DNA of 64,000 nt from NCBI RefSeq assembly GCF_002009175.1, contig NZ_CP018047.1, forward strand, positions 1,364,001 to 1,428,000. Direction: 5' to 3'. Each line of letters starts with the position of its first letter. Within the stretch, counting starts at the first letter, position 1. A model generated the notes under the pieces. It worked only from the letters and a program-made list of their open reading frames with translations. It had not been told where the DNA came from and ran no database searches. Below, piece by piece: positions 50,229 through 59,179 of this stretch. Made by a program: the position numbers and the translations under genes. The stretch is from Streptomyces niveus (lineage in GTDB: Bacteria; Actinomycetota; Actinomycetes; Streptomycetales; Streptomycetaceae).

Positions 50229-50290
50229 GCTCCGCACGCTACTCAGACTTGCGGACACCTTCCGTCCTCAACCGCCGGACGGGCTGTCCT

Positions 50291-50332
50291 CGAACGCCGG
50301 ACGGGCCGCGTTCGCGGCCCGTCCGGCGTTCG
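50291..50332 (-). terminator. Perfect 20-bp hairpin from the dispersed CGCCGGACGGGC repeat family
   Basis: 50291-50310 pairs perfectly with 50313-50332 around TT, 16 bp after the VOC gene stop on the minus strand. A further direct partial copy (TCCTCAACCGCCGGACGGGC) precedes it at 50266. The core is the same as in 17352-17455. Confidence 0.75.
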
Positions 50333-50348
50333 CGGGGAGCCTGGGCGA

Positions 50349-51131
50349 TCAGTTCGCGGCGGTGACCGTGAACAGCGCCCCGTCCGGGTCGCGGAGCGTC
50401 GCCTCGCCCGTCTCCCCCGGCTCGGCCGACGCGTCGGGGCGCGGCACGAGCGAGCCGCCGGAGGCCAGCGCCGTCCCGACCGCCGCCCCCACGTCCTTCA
50501 CGTTGAAGCGGACGTGCCAGCGCGGCCGGATCTGCGGGTCGGGCGCGGCCTGTACGGCGCCGCCGCTGATCCGCGCCAGCTCCTCGTCGCCGTCGAGGAG
50601 CAGCGACAGGTCCTCCTCGTGCACCAGGCGCAGCTTCCCCTCGCCCTCCGGCTCCCAGCCGAGGGTGAGCGAGTAGAAGCGCCCCGCCGTGACCGCGTCC
50701 CTGGTCCGCAGCTCCAGCGAGGCGGAGCCGCTGCCGCGCCCCATGGACCAGTCGGAGCGCACCGAGCCCTCCCAGATCCCGAAGACGGCGCCGTCCGGGT
50801 CGACGGCGAGCGCCGCGCGGCCGGTGTGGAAGGCCAGCGGGCCGACGCCGACCGTGCCGCCGCGCTCCCTGATCCGGGCCGCCGCCTCGTCCACGTCGGT
50901 GACGTTGAAGTACGGCGTCCAGGAGACGGCCACCTGGAGCGAGGAGGCGAGTGCTCCGATACCCGCGACCGGCAGGCCGTCGATGAGCGCCACGGAGAAG
51001 TCGTCGCCGAGCCCCGCCCGCCGGTAGGTCCAGCCGAGGACCTTGCCGTAGAAGTCCTGGGCGCCCGGCAGTTCACGTGCCAGCAGGCTCACCCAGCACG
51101 GCGCTCCGGCGACTCCCTGTGCTTTCGGCAT
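50349..51131 (-). CDS. Two-domain VOC family protein
   Basis: The 260-residue protein contains two vicinal-oxygen-chelate domains. The first begins GAPCWVSLLARELPGAQDFY and closes with ALAVDPDGAVFGIWEG; the second begins SASLELRTRDAVTAGRFYSL and closes with ATLRDPDGALFTVTAAN. Such duplicated proteins are common in Streptomyces and may be hydroxylases or drug-binding proteins (CFP-30B/bleomycin-resistance fold). ATG at 51131 has GGAGTGGA directly before it; a second ATG at 51146 is possible. No metal ligands can be assigned safely. Confidence 0.88.
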   Translation of the reverse strand: MPKAQGVAGAPCWVSLLARELPGAQDFYGKVLGWTYRRAGLGDDFSVALIDGLPVAGIGALASSLQVAVSWTPYFNVTDVDEAAARIRERGGTVGVGPLAFHTGRAALAVDPDGAVFGIWEGSVRSDWSMGRGSGSASLELRTRDAVTAGRFYSLTLGWEPEGEGKLRLVHEEDLSLLLDGDEELARISGGAVQAAPDPQIRPRWHVRFNVKDVGAAVGTALASGGSLVPRPDASAEPGETGEATLRDPDGALFTVTAAN

Positions 51132-51282
51132 TCCACTCCGTTTCATAGCGACTCGACCGCGATCCGGTACCACCACCGGAAGGCTAGTGCCCTTACGTGC
51201 ACGACAGACACCTTTGAATGTATTTGAAGGTAATGCAGCACGGCAGGCGAGGACTGTCCGCGATATGATCAACCACTTAATG

Positions 51283-51296
51283 TGGGAGCGCTCCCA
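51283..51296. promoter_or_regulatory. CebR-type operator TGGGAGCGCTCCCA
   Basis: A perfect 14-bp palindrome lies 47-60 bp upstream of the LacI-family start. The sequence equals the known operator of CebR-type cellobiose repressors in Streptomyces (recalled). It suggests autoregulation of the downstream regulator. Confidence 0.8.
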
Positions 51297-51342
51297 GTGG
51301 TTGGATGACGATCCCCGACGAAGCGTGGATGGAGGTCGCACG

Positions 51343-52377
51343 ATGGTGGCAAGCGGACGCACGAGCCGGCCCAGCCAGCCCACGCTCGAAGAGGTGGCGG
51401 CGCTCGCGGGCGTCGGGCGCGGCACCGTCTCCCGCGTCATCAACAACTCGCCTCGTGTACGGGACTCCACCAGGCAGCTCGTCCAGGAGGCGATAGCCGA
51501 GCTGGGCTACGTACCCAACCGGGCGGCCCGCGCGCTCGCCGGGAGCCGTACCGACGCGGTGGCGCTGGTGATCCCGGAGACCGAGAAGCGGTTCTTCGCG
51601 GAGCCGTACTTCTCCGACGTGCTCCACGGTGTCGGCACCGGTCTCGCCGACACCGAGATGCAGTTGCTGCTCACGCTCGTACGGAACGAGAACGAGCGCC
51701 GGCGCTTCCTCCAGTACGCGCGGGCCGGCCGGGTCGACGGCGTGCTGCTGGTGTCCGTGCACGGCGACGACCCGCTGCCCGACCTGCTCGCGGAGATCGG
51801 CCTGCCGACCGTGCTGAGCGGCCGCCGCTCGGCCGACGAGCCCGTGAGTTACGTCGACTCCGACAACGTCGGCGGCGCCCGCTCCGCCGTACGCCATCTC
51901 GCGGAGACCGGACGGCGGCGGATCGCCACGGTCACCGGGCCGCTGGACATGTACGTGGCGCAGTGCCGGCTCGGCGGGTACCAGGAGGCCGTGGCCGCCT
52001 CGGGCGGCGATCCGGATCCCTCCTGGACGGCGCACGGGGACTTCACCGAGGAGAGCGGGCGCCGGGCGATGACGGAGCTGCTGGCGCGCCATCCCGACCT
52101 GGACGCGGTTTTCGCCGCGTCCGACGTGATGGCGGCGGGCGCCCTGCACTCACTGCGGGCGGCGGGCCGCCGGGTGCCCGAGGACGTCGCCGTCGTCGGC
52201 TTCGACGACTCCCCCATCGCCGGGCACACCGATCCCCAGCTCACCTCCGTGCGGCAGCCGGTGGAGGAGATGGGACAGGCGATGGCGCGGGTGCTGCTGG
52301 AGGGGATCAACAATCCCGGCACACCGCACCAACACGCGGTGCTGCCCACGGAGTTGGTACGGCGCGCGTCGTCCTGA
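51343..52377 (+). CDS. LacI-family transcriptional regulator (CebR-like)
   Basis: The 344-residue repressor has the LacI headpiece (TLEEVAALAGVGRGTVSRVI, then NNSPRVRDSTRQLVQEAIAE and LGYVPNRAARALAG) and a periplasmic-binding-protein-like sensor domain (AVFAASDVMAAGALHSLRAA, VVGFDDSPIAGHTDPQLTSV). ATG at 51343 follows GGATGGAGGTCGC. The CebR-type palindrome upstream and the adjacent GH9 gene point to control of cellulose or cello-oligosaccharide use. The regulator is only about 30 bp from the stop of the convergent cellulase gene. The cellulase has no such palindrome upstream. Confidence 0.9.
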   Translation: MVASGRTSRPSQPTLEEVAALAGVGRGTVSRVINNSPRVRDSTRQLVQEAIAELGYVPNRAARALAGSRTDAVALVIPETEKRFFAEPYFSDVLHGVGTGLADTEMQLLLTLVRNENERRRFLQYARAGRVDGVLLVSVHGDDPLPDLLAEIGLPTVLSGRRSADEPVSYVDSDNVGGARSAVRHLAETGRRRIATVTGPLDMYVAQCRLGGYQEAVAASGGDPDPSWTAHGDFTEESGRRAMTELLARHPDLDAVFAASDVMAAGALHSLRAAGRRVPEDVAVVGFDDSPIAGHTDPQLTSVRQPVEEMGQAMARVLLEGINNPGTPHQHAVLPTELVRRASS

Positions 52378-52409
52378 ACATCCCGGAGCTCACCGGACGG
52401 GCGGCGGGG

Positions 52410-54290
52410 TCAGCGTGAAGTCAGGTCCGGGGCCGTCGACTTGAGATAGGTGGCGACCCAGACGAGCGGCGCGTTCCAGTTGATCGTGTTCTCCTTCGAA
52501 CTCCACGCGCTGGGCGCCGTTCCGGGCCCGGCGTAGGACTTGGCGGCGGGGCGGCCGGTGGGCGTGACGGGGTCGCTGATGTCGGCGCTGTTCGGGCCGC
52601 CGGAGAGCCAGCCGCTGGGGTACGGGGTCGCGGGGTACTGCAACCAGGCGAGCCGGTCGTGCAGATCGGTCTCCCGGTGGGCGCCGTAGCCCGTCACATA
52701 GGAGATCCCCATGGCGTTGGTTCCGAGCAGATAGTCCATGGCCCGGTGCATGGCCTTCAGATGGCCGCGGTCACGGGTGAGGTCGTACGCGGTGCCGAGC
52801 AGCATCATCCGGTTGACGACGGCGGAGTTGGAGCCCCACGGGTAGGCCGTCGCGCCGGAGATCAGCGCCGGATACCCCTCGCCGCGCTGGGTGGCGACGA
52901 GCGAGTCGGCGACGGCGCGCAGGTTCTCCCGCATCCGGGAGAGGTCGGTGGGCGGAAGGCCGTTGGGCACGGTGAGCAGCGAGAGGGTTCCCGCGGGGGC
53001 GACCCGGCCCCAGTCGAAGGCGTCGATCTCGCCGTAGTGCGCGGAGCCGGTCACGGCGGTCCGGTAGCCCTCGGCGGAGCCGTCGGCGCGCTGCTCGGCG
53101 GTGAGGTAGAGCTCGGCCGCCGCCGCGTAACGGTCGTCGCTGTTCTGGGTGTCGGGGTAGTCGCCGCCGCCCTCGGCGTCGGTGTCCTCGCCGGTCCCCG
53201 GGTGGTCGACGTCGGGGCGCGCCTCGGCGCGCTTCCAGGCGTCCTGTGCGGACGCCCAGAGAGCGGACGCCTTCTCGGCGTCGAACTTCCGCAGTACGCG
53301 GGAGAGTTGGGCGTTGGTGCGGGCGACCGCGTAGGTGGCGTTGGTGGACGGCGGCATCGCGGAGCGGGGCAGGGCGTTCTCGGCGGCGATGTCCTTGACC
53401 GGGAACGGGCTCCATTCGTGGTTGTGCACCTTGTGCGAGGCGAGACCGGACTTCGGGAGCATGCCGGACATGAAGCGTGAGCCGTAGGCGACTTCGTCGA
53501 GCAGGTCGGGCAGACCGTTGGCCCGCTCCGGTACGGACAGACTGCCGTCCGGGTACGCCCGGGGCCGGCGCTCGTAGAGGTTCAGCAGCGCCCAGGCGGC
53601 GATGGCGTGGTTGACGGGGTAGATCCCGAAGTCACCGGCGTCGGCCCAGGAGCCCGCGACGTTCAGCCGCTGCTCCTCACCGGCCTTGCTGCCCTTGCCG
53701 TCCGCGCCGCTCCCGCTGTCCTTGTCGCACCAATTCCGGTAACAGGGAACGGACTTGTCGCCGGGGTGCAGCGCCGCGTGCGCGTGGGCCGCGCTCTGGA
53801 GGTACTCGGCCTCGACCGGGGTGCCCATCCGGTGGAAGTAGAAGTACTGCATCGCCTCCCGCCCGAGGTCCGGATGGAGCGGCTCGCCGGTCACGGTGAA
53901 CGGCACGCTGGTGCCGGCGCCCGCGACCGTGAGCCGGTGCACCCCCTGCCCGGTGGCGTGCGAGAAGTCGGCCTGGTGGACATGGTCGCCGGACGCCTTG
54001 TCGGCCCCGACGACGCGCGTGGTGCCGGTGGCGGCCGTACGGCCCTTGTCATCCGTGAGCTGCCACGTCAGCGGGGTGGTGGCCGCGGCGACGACGGTAG
54101 CGATCTTGTCGGCGCCGGTCGCGTAGCCGATCTGGTTGACCCGTACGGGGCCGGGCTCGACGGCGGCACGAGCGGCGGCGGAAGCGGTGGCAGAGGCGGT
54201 GGCGTCGGCCGCGCGCTGCCCGGACACGGCGGGCGTCACCGCTACGGCCACCAGCGCGAGCGACAGCGAGCGGAACAAGGGGTTACGCAA
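52410..54290 (-). CDS. Secreted GH9 endoglucanase/cellulase
   Basis: The 626-residue enzyme has a signal peptide (LRNPLFRSLSLALVAVAVTP), an Ala/Thr linker, an N-terminal Ig-like domain of the CelD type (VRVNQIGYATGADKIATVV to about residue 135), and a GH9 (alpha/alpha)6 barrel: GSWADAGDFGIYPVNHAIAA with the catalytic Asp pair, SYVTGYGAHRETDLHDRL, and the catalytic Glu in SKENTINWNAPLVWVATYL. No carbohydrate-binding module is attached. A TTG start at 54290 is chosen because GGAGGAG precedes it; an ATG at 54371 would run through the hairpin of the upstream gene. Confidence 0.88.
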   Translation of the reverse strand: MRNPLFRSLSLALVAVAVTPAVSGQRAADATASATASAAARAAVEPGPVRVNQIGYATGADKIATVVAAATTPLTWQLTDDKGRTAATGTTRVVGADKASGDHVHQADFSHATGQGVHRLTVAGAGTSVPFTVTGEPLHPDLGREAMQYFYFHRMGTPVEAEYLQSAAHAHAALHPGDKSVPCYRNWCDKDSGSGADGKGSKAGEEQRLNVAGSWADAGDFGIYPVNHAIAAWALLNLYERRPRAYPDGSLSVPERANGLPDLLDEVAYGSRFMSGMLPKSGLASHKVHNHEWSPFPVKDIAAENALPRSAMPPSTNATYAVARTNAQLSRVLRKFDAEKASALWASAQDAWKRAEARPDVDHPGTGEDTDAEGGGDYPDTQNSDDRYAAAAELYLTAEQRADGSAEGYRTAVTGSAHYGEIDAFDWGRVAPAGTLSLLTVPNGLPPTDLSRMRENLRAVADSLVATQRGEGYPALISGATAYPWGSNSAVVNRMMLLGTAYDLTRDRGHLKAMHRAMDYLLGTNAMGISYVTGYGAHRETDLHDRLAWLQYPATPYPSGWLSGGPNSADISDPVTPTGRPAAKSYAGPGTAPSAWSSKENTINWNAPLVWVATYLKSTAPDLTSR

Positions 54291-54320
54291 GGGTCGACTC
54301 CTCCGCGCGGCGCCACTGGG

Positions 54321-54361
54321 ACCGGGTCGCAGAGAACGTAACGGGTGTTCTCGGACCCGGT
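54321..54361 (-). terminator. Hairpin terminator after the second two-component operon
   Basis: An outer 8-bp stem (54321-54328 with 54354-54361) and inner 6-bp stem GAGAAC/GTTCTC lie 16 bp past the response-regulator stop and upstream of the cellulase gene. Confidence 0.55.
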
Positions 54362-54376
54362 TGTCCGACACCCCGG

Positions 54377-55024
54377 TCAGGCGCGCAGATACGCGAGGAC
54401 GGCCAGCACGCGCCGGTGGCCCTCACCGTCCACGCGGAGGTCCAGCTTCTGAAGAATGGCGCTGACGTGCTTGTTGACCGCCGCCTCCGTCACATACAGC
54501 TGCCGCGCGATCGCCGCGTTGGCCCGCCCCTCCGCCATCAGGGAGAGCACCTCGCGCTCCCTGGGGGTGAGCCGCTGGAGCGGATCCTGCTGCCGGTGCA
54601 GGAGTTGGCGTACGACCTCCGGGTCCACCACCGTCTCGCCCGCGGCGACCCGGGCGACCGCGTCGACGAATTCCGTCACCGCGCTGACCCGGTCCTTGAG
54701 CAGATAACCGACGCCGCCGTCGCTCCCGAGGTCGAGCAGACGCGCGGCGTAGGACTGCTCCACGTACTGGCTGAGCACCAGGACCGGCAGCGCGGGGTGT
54801 TCGCGGCGCAGGGCGACGGCGGCGCGCAGGCCGTCGTCCGAGTGGTCCGGAGGCATGCGGATGTCGGTGACGACGATGTCGGGCCGTCGCGCGCGGACCG
54901 CGGTGATCAGGCTCTCCGCGTCACCGACCTCGGCCACGAGCCGGTGGCCGAACCGGGTCAGGACACCGACCAGGCCGTCGCGCATCAGCGGGGAGTCCTC
55001 GGCGAGGACGACGGTCAGCGACAT
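54377..55024 (-). CDS. NarL/LuxR-family response regulator
   Basis: The 215-residue regulator has acidic pocket AEDSPLMRDG, phospho-acceptor Asp in IVVTDIRMPPDHSDDGLRAA near residue 54, and Lys in GYLLKDRVSA. The LuxR domain is LTPREREVLSLMAEGRANAA and EAAVNKHVSAILQKL. It overlaps the sensor kinase gene end by 10 bases (start 55024, kinase stop 55015), so the two are translated together. The target genes are unknown; the cellulase gene follows on the same strand but after a hairpin. Confidence 0.92.
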   Translation of the reverse strand: MSLTVVLAEDSPLMRDGLVGVLTRFGHRLVAEVGDAESLITAVRARRPDIVVTDIRMPPDHSDDGLRAAVALRREHPALPVLVLSQYVEQSYAARLLDLGSDGGVGYLLKDRVSAVTEFVDAVARVAAGETVVDPEVVRQLLHRQQDPLQRLTPREREVLSLMAEGRANAAIARQLYVTEAAVNKHVSAILQKLDLRVDGEGHRRVLAVLAYLRA

Positions 55025-56235
55025 GGGATCTCCGCGTGCAGCAGGGTGGGTCCACCGGCCGGGCTGGAGATCCGCAGTCTGCCGTCGGCGGCGGCGACCC
55101 GGTCGGCGAGGCCGACCAGACCGGTCCCGGCAGCCGGATCGGCGCCGCCCACACCGTTGTCGCTGATGCTCAGCGTCAGCACGTCGGCGTGCAGTCGCGC
55201 GTGCACCTCGGCACGGGTGGCCGCGCTGTGCTTGGTCGCGTTGGCGAGGGATTCGGCGACGACGAAGTACGCGGCCGTCTCCACGGCGGCGGGCGGCCGG
55301 TGCGGCAGCCGGATGTCGACCGTGACCGGCAGGACCGAGCGGGCGGTGAGATTGCCGACGGCCTCGGGCAGTCCGTGGTCCGTCAGCGCCTTGGGGTGCA
55401 CGCCCCGGCTCAGCTCGCGCAACTCGTCGACTGCCAGGCCGACTTGTTCCTGCGCGCTGTCGAGCTGCCGGGCGACGGACGAGCCCGGCTCCGCGTCCAG
55501 CCGGGCCATGCCGAGCAGGACGTTGAGCGAGACGAGCCGCTGCTGGGCCCCGTCGTGCAGGTCCCGTTCGATCCTGCGGCGCTCCGCGTCGAAGGAGCCG
55601 ACCAGCCGGGCCCGGGAGGCCCGTACCTCGGTCAGCCGCCGGCCGAGTTCCCCGTCGCGGGGGGCGAGGATCGCGCGGGTCATCGCGGCCCGCGCACCGG
55701 CCCAGACGGTGATGGTGTACGGCGCGACCGGCACCAGGCACACCGCGAGGACCGCCAGCGGCCAGGCACCCGGATCGTCGACGGGTGAGGTGGCGAGGAG
55801 CACCGGGACGCCCAGCGAGACCCCCAGTACCAGCACGTCCATCCACCACATCGCGGCCAACGACGCGGCGGTGAAGCCCAGTTCACGCCAGGTGGCGGGC
55901 TCCCGCAGCCGGGTGGCCAGCCAGCCGCGCGCTCCGGGGCCGTCCGGCGGGCGGTGCGGATCGGGGAGCGGGTCGGGGTCCATCAGGAGCAGCCGCCGGC
56001 GCTCGACACGGCTGACGACGATGCCGGACAGGCTCACGCCGAGGAGCAGTACGGCCCCGACGCCGACGACCAGCGAGACGACACCGGCGAGCGTCAGCGC
56101 CGCCAGGACCGTCAGGACGAGCGCGCCGAAGAGACCGCCGGTCAGGAGGTAGAGGAAGGAACGCCAGGGCCAGGAGGAGGTGAGGAACTTCCACGGGCTC
56201 TGACCCACGGCCCGCCAGGCTGTTGAATGGTGCAC
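55015..56235 (-). CDS. Sensor histidine kinase, HisKA_3 type
   Basis: The 406-residue protein (GTG at 56235) has an N-terminal sensor-like membrane part with two helix pairs (FLYLLTGGLFGALVLTVLAA and further to residue 200), a coupling segment, and a dimerisation helix with the phospho-acceptor His in ERRRIERDLHDGAQQRLVSL. The ATPase domain has YFVVAESLANATKHSAATRA (N-box) and DNGVGGADPAAGTGLVGLAD. It is of the DesK/NarX-like family without large extracytoplasmic domain. The start is uncertain; a longer frame exists. It is divergent from the beta-lactamase-like gene. Confidence 0.9.
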   Translation of the reverse strand: MHHSTAWRAVGQSPWKFLTSSWPWRSFLYLLTGGLFGALVLTVLAALTLAGVVSLVVGVGAVLLLGVSLSGIVVSRVERRRLLLMDPDPLPDPHRPPDGPGARGWLATRLREPATWRELGFTAASLAAMWWMDVLVLGVSLGVPVLLATSPVDDPGAWPLAVLAVCLVPVAPYTITVWAGARAAMTRAILAPRDGELGRRLTEVRASRARLVGSFDAERRRIERDLHDGAQQRLVSLNVLLGMARLDAEPGSSVARQLDSAQEQVGLAVDELRELSRGVHPKALTDHGLPEAVGNLTARSVLPVTVDIRLPHRPPAAVETAAYFVVAESLANATKHSAATRAEVHARLHADVLTLSISDNGVGGADPAAGTGLVGLADRVAAADGRLRISSPAGGPTLLHAEIPCR

Positions 56236-56344
56236 CCGTCGACCGTAGCCGCGGGCCGTGGTCAGGACAGTAGGACCAGCACTACCTTCGGACTCCCGTG
56301 CACGCCAATGCGCCGGGCCCCCGGCGGGCGGTGGGATACGGGGC

Positions 56345-58028
56345 ATGTGGATCAGCACGAACAGACACGGTAGGAACAGCCCCGCCGGGAACGGGCTCCG
56401 GACCGGCGGCCGAGGGACGAGCGGGCACACCGGCTCCGCGCCCGCCCGGCGCTCGGCGGGGCGGCTCGTCGCCGCGCTCGGTCTCGCGGCCGTCGCCCTG
56501 GCGGGCCCCGCCCCGGCCGCGCTCGCCGAACAAGCCCCGGCACCCGCCACCCTGACCCCCGCCTCCATAGACCGCTTCGTGAACGGCTATCTGGCTCGGA
56601 CCGGGCTGCCCGGCGCCGTGGTCGCGGTGACCAGGGGCGAGAAGGTCGTCCACACCGGCGGGTACGGGCGCACGGCCGGCGGTACGGCCATGACGGGCCG
56701 CACACCGGTCCCGGTGGCCTCGCTCTCCAAGTCCATGACCGCGCTCGCCGTCATGCAGCTGGTCGAGGAGGGGAAGGTGGACCTCGACCGGCCCGTACGG
56801 GGCTATCTGCCGGAATTCACCATGGCCGACGAGCGCGCCGCGCGGATCACCGTCCGCCAGTTGCTCGACCAGACGTCCGGCATGGCGGATTCGGCCTTCC
56901 CCGATCTGGCCCTGCCGCAGGCACACACGTTGAAGGGGGCCGTCGCCCTGATGCTGCGGGGCCCGTCTCGCCGCCGAGCCGGGGACGCGGTGGAGCTACC
57001 ACAATCCCAACTACTTCGTCGCGGCCCGGCTGGTCGAGGTGGTCTCCGGGGAGCCGTTCGCCGACCGCCTCCGCCGCCATGTCTTCGTACCCCTGCGGAT
57101 GACGGACTCGCATTCCGTCGACTCCACCACCGACATGCCCGAGGACGCGCGGGGGTACGTACGGGCCTACGGCCGCGTGGTGGAGCGCGCGCATCCACGC
57201 TGGTTCACGGCGGGCGGCCACGGTGTCGTCACCACCGCCGACGACCTGGCCCGCTGGCTGATCGCGCAGAACAACGGCGGCGTCGGCGCGGACGGCCGGC
57301 GGGTCGTCTCCGCGCGGAGCACGACCACCATGCACACACCGCCCGAGGGCGGGAACTACGCCATGGGCTGGTCGCTCGGCGAGGCGACCGGTGGCGGGGA
57401 ACCGCCCCTCCAGCACACCGGTGAACTCCTGACCCAGAACGCCATCCAGGTCCTGCTGCCGGACCGGAGAGTCGGCATCGCCGTCGTCAGCAACACCGGC
57501 ATGGTCTCCGGTGACGACAGCGCGGGCATCGCGGACGGCCTCCGGGATCTGGCCGAGGGCCGCCCGGCGGAGATCAGGGAGCCGTTCACCATGACCGCCG
57601 ACCGTGTCCTCGCCGCGCTGACGCTGCTGGCGCTGGGCCTCGGCTTGCTCGGCGCCGTACGGTCACCGGGCTGGGCGCGGCGCGCGGCCGGGCGCCCGCT
57701 GTGGCGTGCGGGGCTGCGGACGATGCCGTACGCGCTCCCGGTCGCCTGCCTGGTGTGCCTCGCGGATCTGGTGGGCCTGCTGATGCGGCGGGAGGGCACC
57801 TTCGGCCAGGTGGTGTACGTGTGGCCCGCTCTGGTGGTGTGCGTCGCGGCGGCGGCGCTGGCGTCGACCGCTGTGATCGCGTCGCGGGGTGTCCAGGTGA
57901 CCCGTGCGGTACTCCGGGGACGGCGGCCGACCGGCGACGGCCCGCCGGCCTCAGGCGACGGAGCCGATACGGCCCGCGGGGGCCAGGCTCCCGTCGTGGT
58001 GGATCGGGGTGTGGGCGCCGGTCAGTGA
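56345..58028 (+). pseudogene. Frameshifted beta-lactamase-fold serine hydrolase with C-terminal membrane region
   Basis: The first frame (ATG 56345) encodes a signal peptide, then a class C beta-lactamase-like domain with the SxxK nucleophile in VASLSKSMTALAVMQLVEEG and LDQTSGMADSAFPD. At about 56958-56968 the protein stops making sense (RGPSRRRAGDAVELP), while another frame continues correctly with RLAAEPGTRWSYHNPNYFVA (the YxN motif) and runs to 58028, with HTGELLTQNAIQVLLPDRR and three C-terminal helices (near 57600-57900). One extra base, or two missing, would explain the shift. It is a pseudogene or contains a sequencing error; ribosomal slippage is unlikely. It overlaps convergent xdhC by 78 bp. 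Confidence 0.8.
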
Positions 58029-59102
58029 GACGCCGGTGCCGCCGCGCCGGTTCGCGACGATCTCCGCCGCGATGGACAGCGCGGTCTCCTCGGGCGTACG
58101 CGCCCCGAGGTCCAGGCCGATGGGGCTGCGGAGCCTCGTCAGCTCCAGTTCGGTGACGCCGACACCGCGCAGCCGCTCGTTGCGGTCCAGGTGCGTGCGC
58201 CGCGAGCCCATGGCGCCGACGTAGGCGACGGGCAGCTTGAGGGCGAGTCGCAGCAGGGGGACGTCGAACTTGGCGTCGTGGGTCAGTACGCAGAGCACCG
58301 TACGGCCGTCGGTCTCCGTCGACTCCAGATAGCGGTGCGGCCAGTCGACCACGATCTCGTCTGCGTCCGGGAAGCGGACGCGGGTGGCGAAGACGGGGCG
58401 GGCGTCGCACACGGTGACGTGGTAGCCGAGGAACTTCCCCACCCTGACCAGGGCGGACGCGAAGTCGATGGCGCCGAAGACGATCATGCGCGGGGCCGGC
58501 ACGCTCGACTCGACGAGCAGTGTCAGGGGCTGTCCGCAGCGCGAGCCGTCCTCGCCGATCGTGACGGTGCCGGTGCGGCCCGCGTCCAGCAGGGCGCGGG
58601 CCTCGCCCGCCGCCGTGCCGTCCAGCGCCGGGTGGCCGCCCAGCGTCCCCTCGTACGCTCCCCCGGGACGTACGAGGAGGGCTCGGCCGCGCAGTTCCGC
58701 CGGCCCGTCGGTGAGCCGCGCGACGGCCGCCGCCTCCCCTCCGGCGGCGGCGGACAGCGCGGCGGCGAACACGTCCCTGCCGGGAGAGTCCGCGCGTACC
58801 GGGGTGACGAGGATGTCGATGACGCCGCCGCAGGTCAGGCCCACGGCGAAGGCGTCCTCGTCGCTGTAGCCGAACGTCTGGAGGACGGTCCCGCCGTCGT
58901 CCAGGGACTGCCGGCACAGGTCGTAGACCGCGCCCTCCACACATCCGCCGGAGACCGAGCCGATCGCGGTGCCCTCGCTGTCCACGGCGAGGGCCGCGCC
59001 CGGCTGCCGGGGCGCGCTGCCGCCGACGGCCACCACCGTGGCCACGGCGAAGTCCCGGCCCTGCTCGACCCACCGGTTCAGTTCGTCGGCGATGTCCAGC
59101 AT
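57951..59102 (-). CDS. xdhC: XdhC-family molybdenum insertion/maturation factor
   Basis: The 383-residue protein has the N-terminal XdhC domain (VATVVAVGGSAPRQPGAALA, then GSVSGGCVEGAVYDLCRQSL with a conserved Cys) and a C-terminal Rossmann domain (RMIVFGAIDFASALVRVGKF, VCDARPVFATRVRFPDADEI, VLTHDAKFDVPLLRLALKLP and VGAMGSRRTH). XdhC binds and sulfurates the molybdenum cofactor before its insertion into xanthine dehydrogenase. It is the last gene of the minus-strand operon and lies 77 bp after the purine permease. Its 3' end overlaps the convergent frameshifted gene. Confidence 0.93.
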   Translation of the reverse strand: MLDIADELNRWVEQGRDFAVATVVAVGGSAPRQPGAALAVDSEGTAIGSVSGGCVEGAVYDLCRQSLDDGGTVLQTFGYSDEDAFAVGLTCGGVIDILVTPVRADSPGRDVFAAALSAAAGGEAAAVARLTDGPAELRGRALLVRPGGAYEGTLGGHPALDGTAAGEARALLDAGRTGTVTIGEDGSRCGQPLTLLVESSVPAPRMIVFGAIDFASALVRVGKFLGYHVTVCDARPVFATRVRFPDADEIVVDWPHRYLESTETDGRTVLCVLTHDAKFDVPLLRLALKLPVAYVGAMGSRRTHLDRNERLRGVGVTELELTRLRSPIGLDLGARTPEETALSIAAEIVANRRGGTGVSLTGAHTPIHHDGSLAPAGRIGSVA

Positions 59103-59179
59103 GTCGGCCTCCTCTGGTTCTCTCAGTATCGGATGTGGGGAGGGGCGCGGCGCGTCGGCGCCGGCGCGGGCCGGTGGCG

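Noticed and set aside
54291..54371. ATG at 54371 as start of the GH9 cellulase
   Set aside because: It would put the upstream terminator hairpin inside the coding region and delay the signal peptide by 27 residues; TTG at 54290 has GGAGGAG at the right distance.
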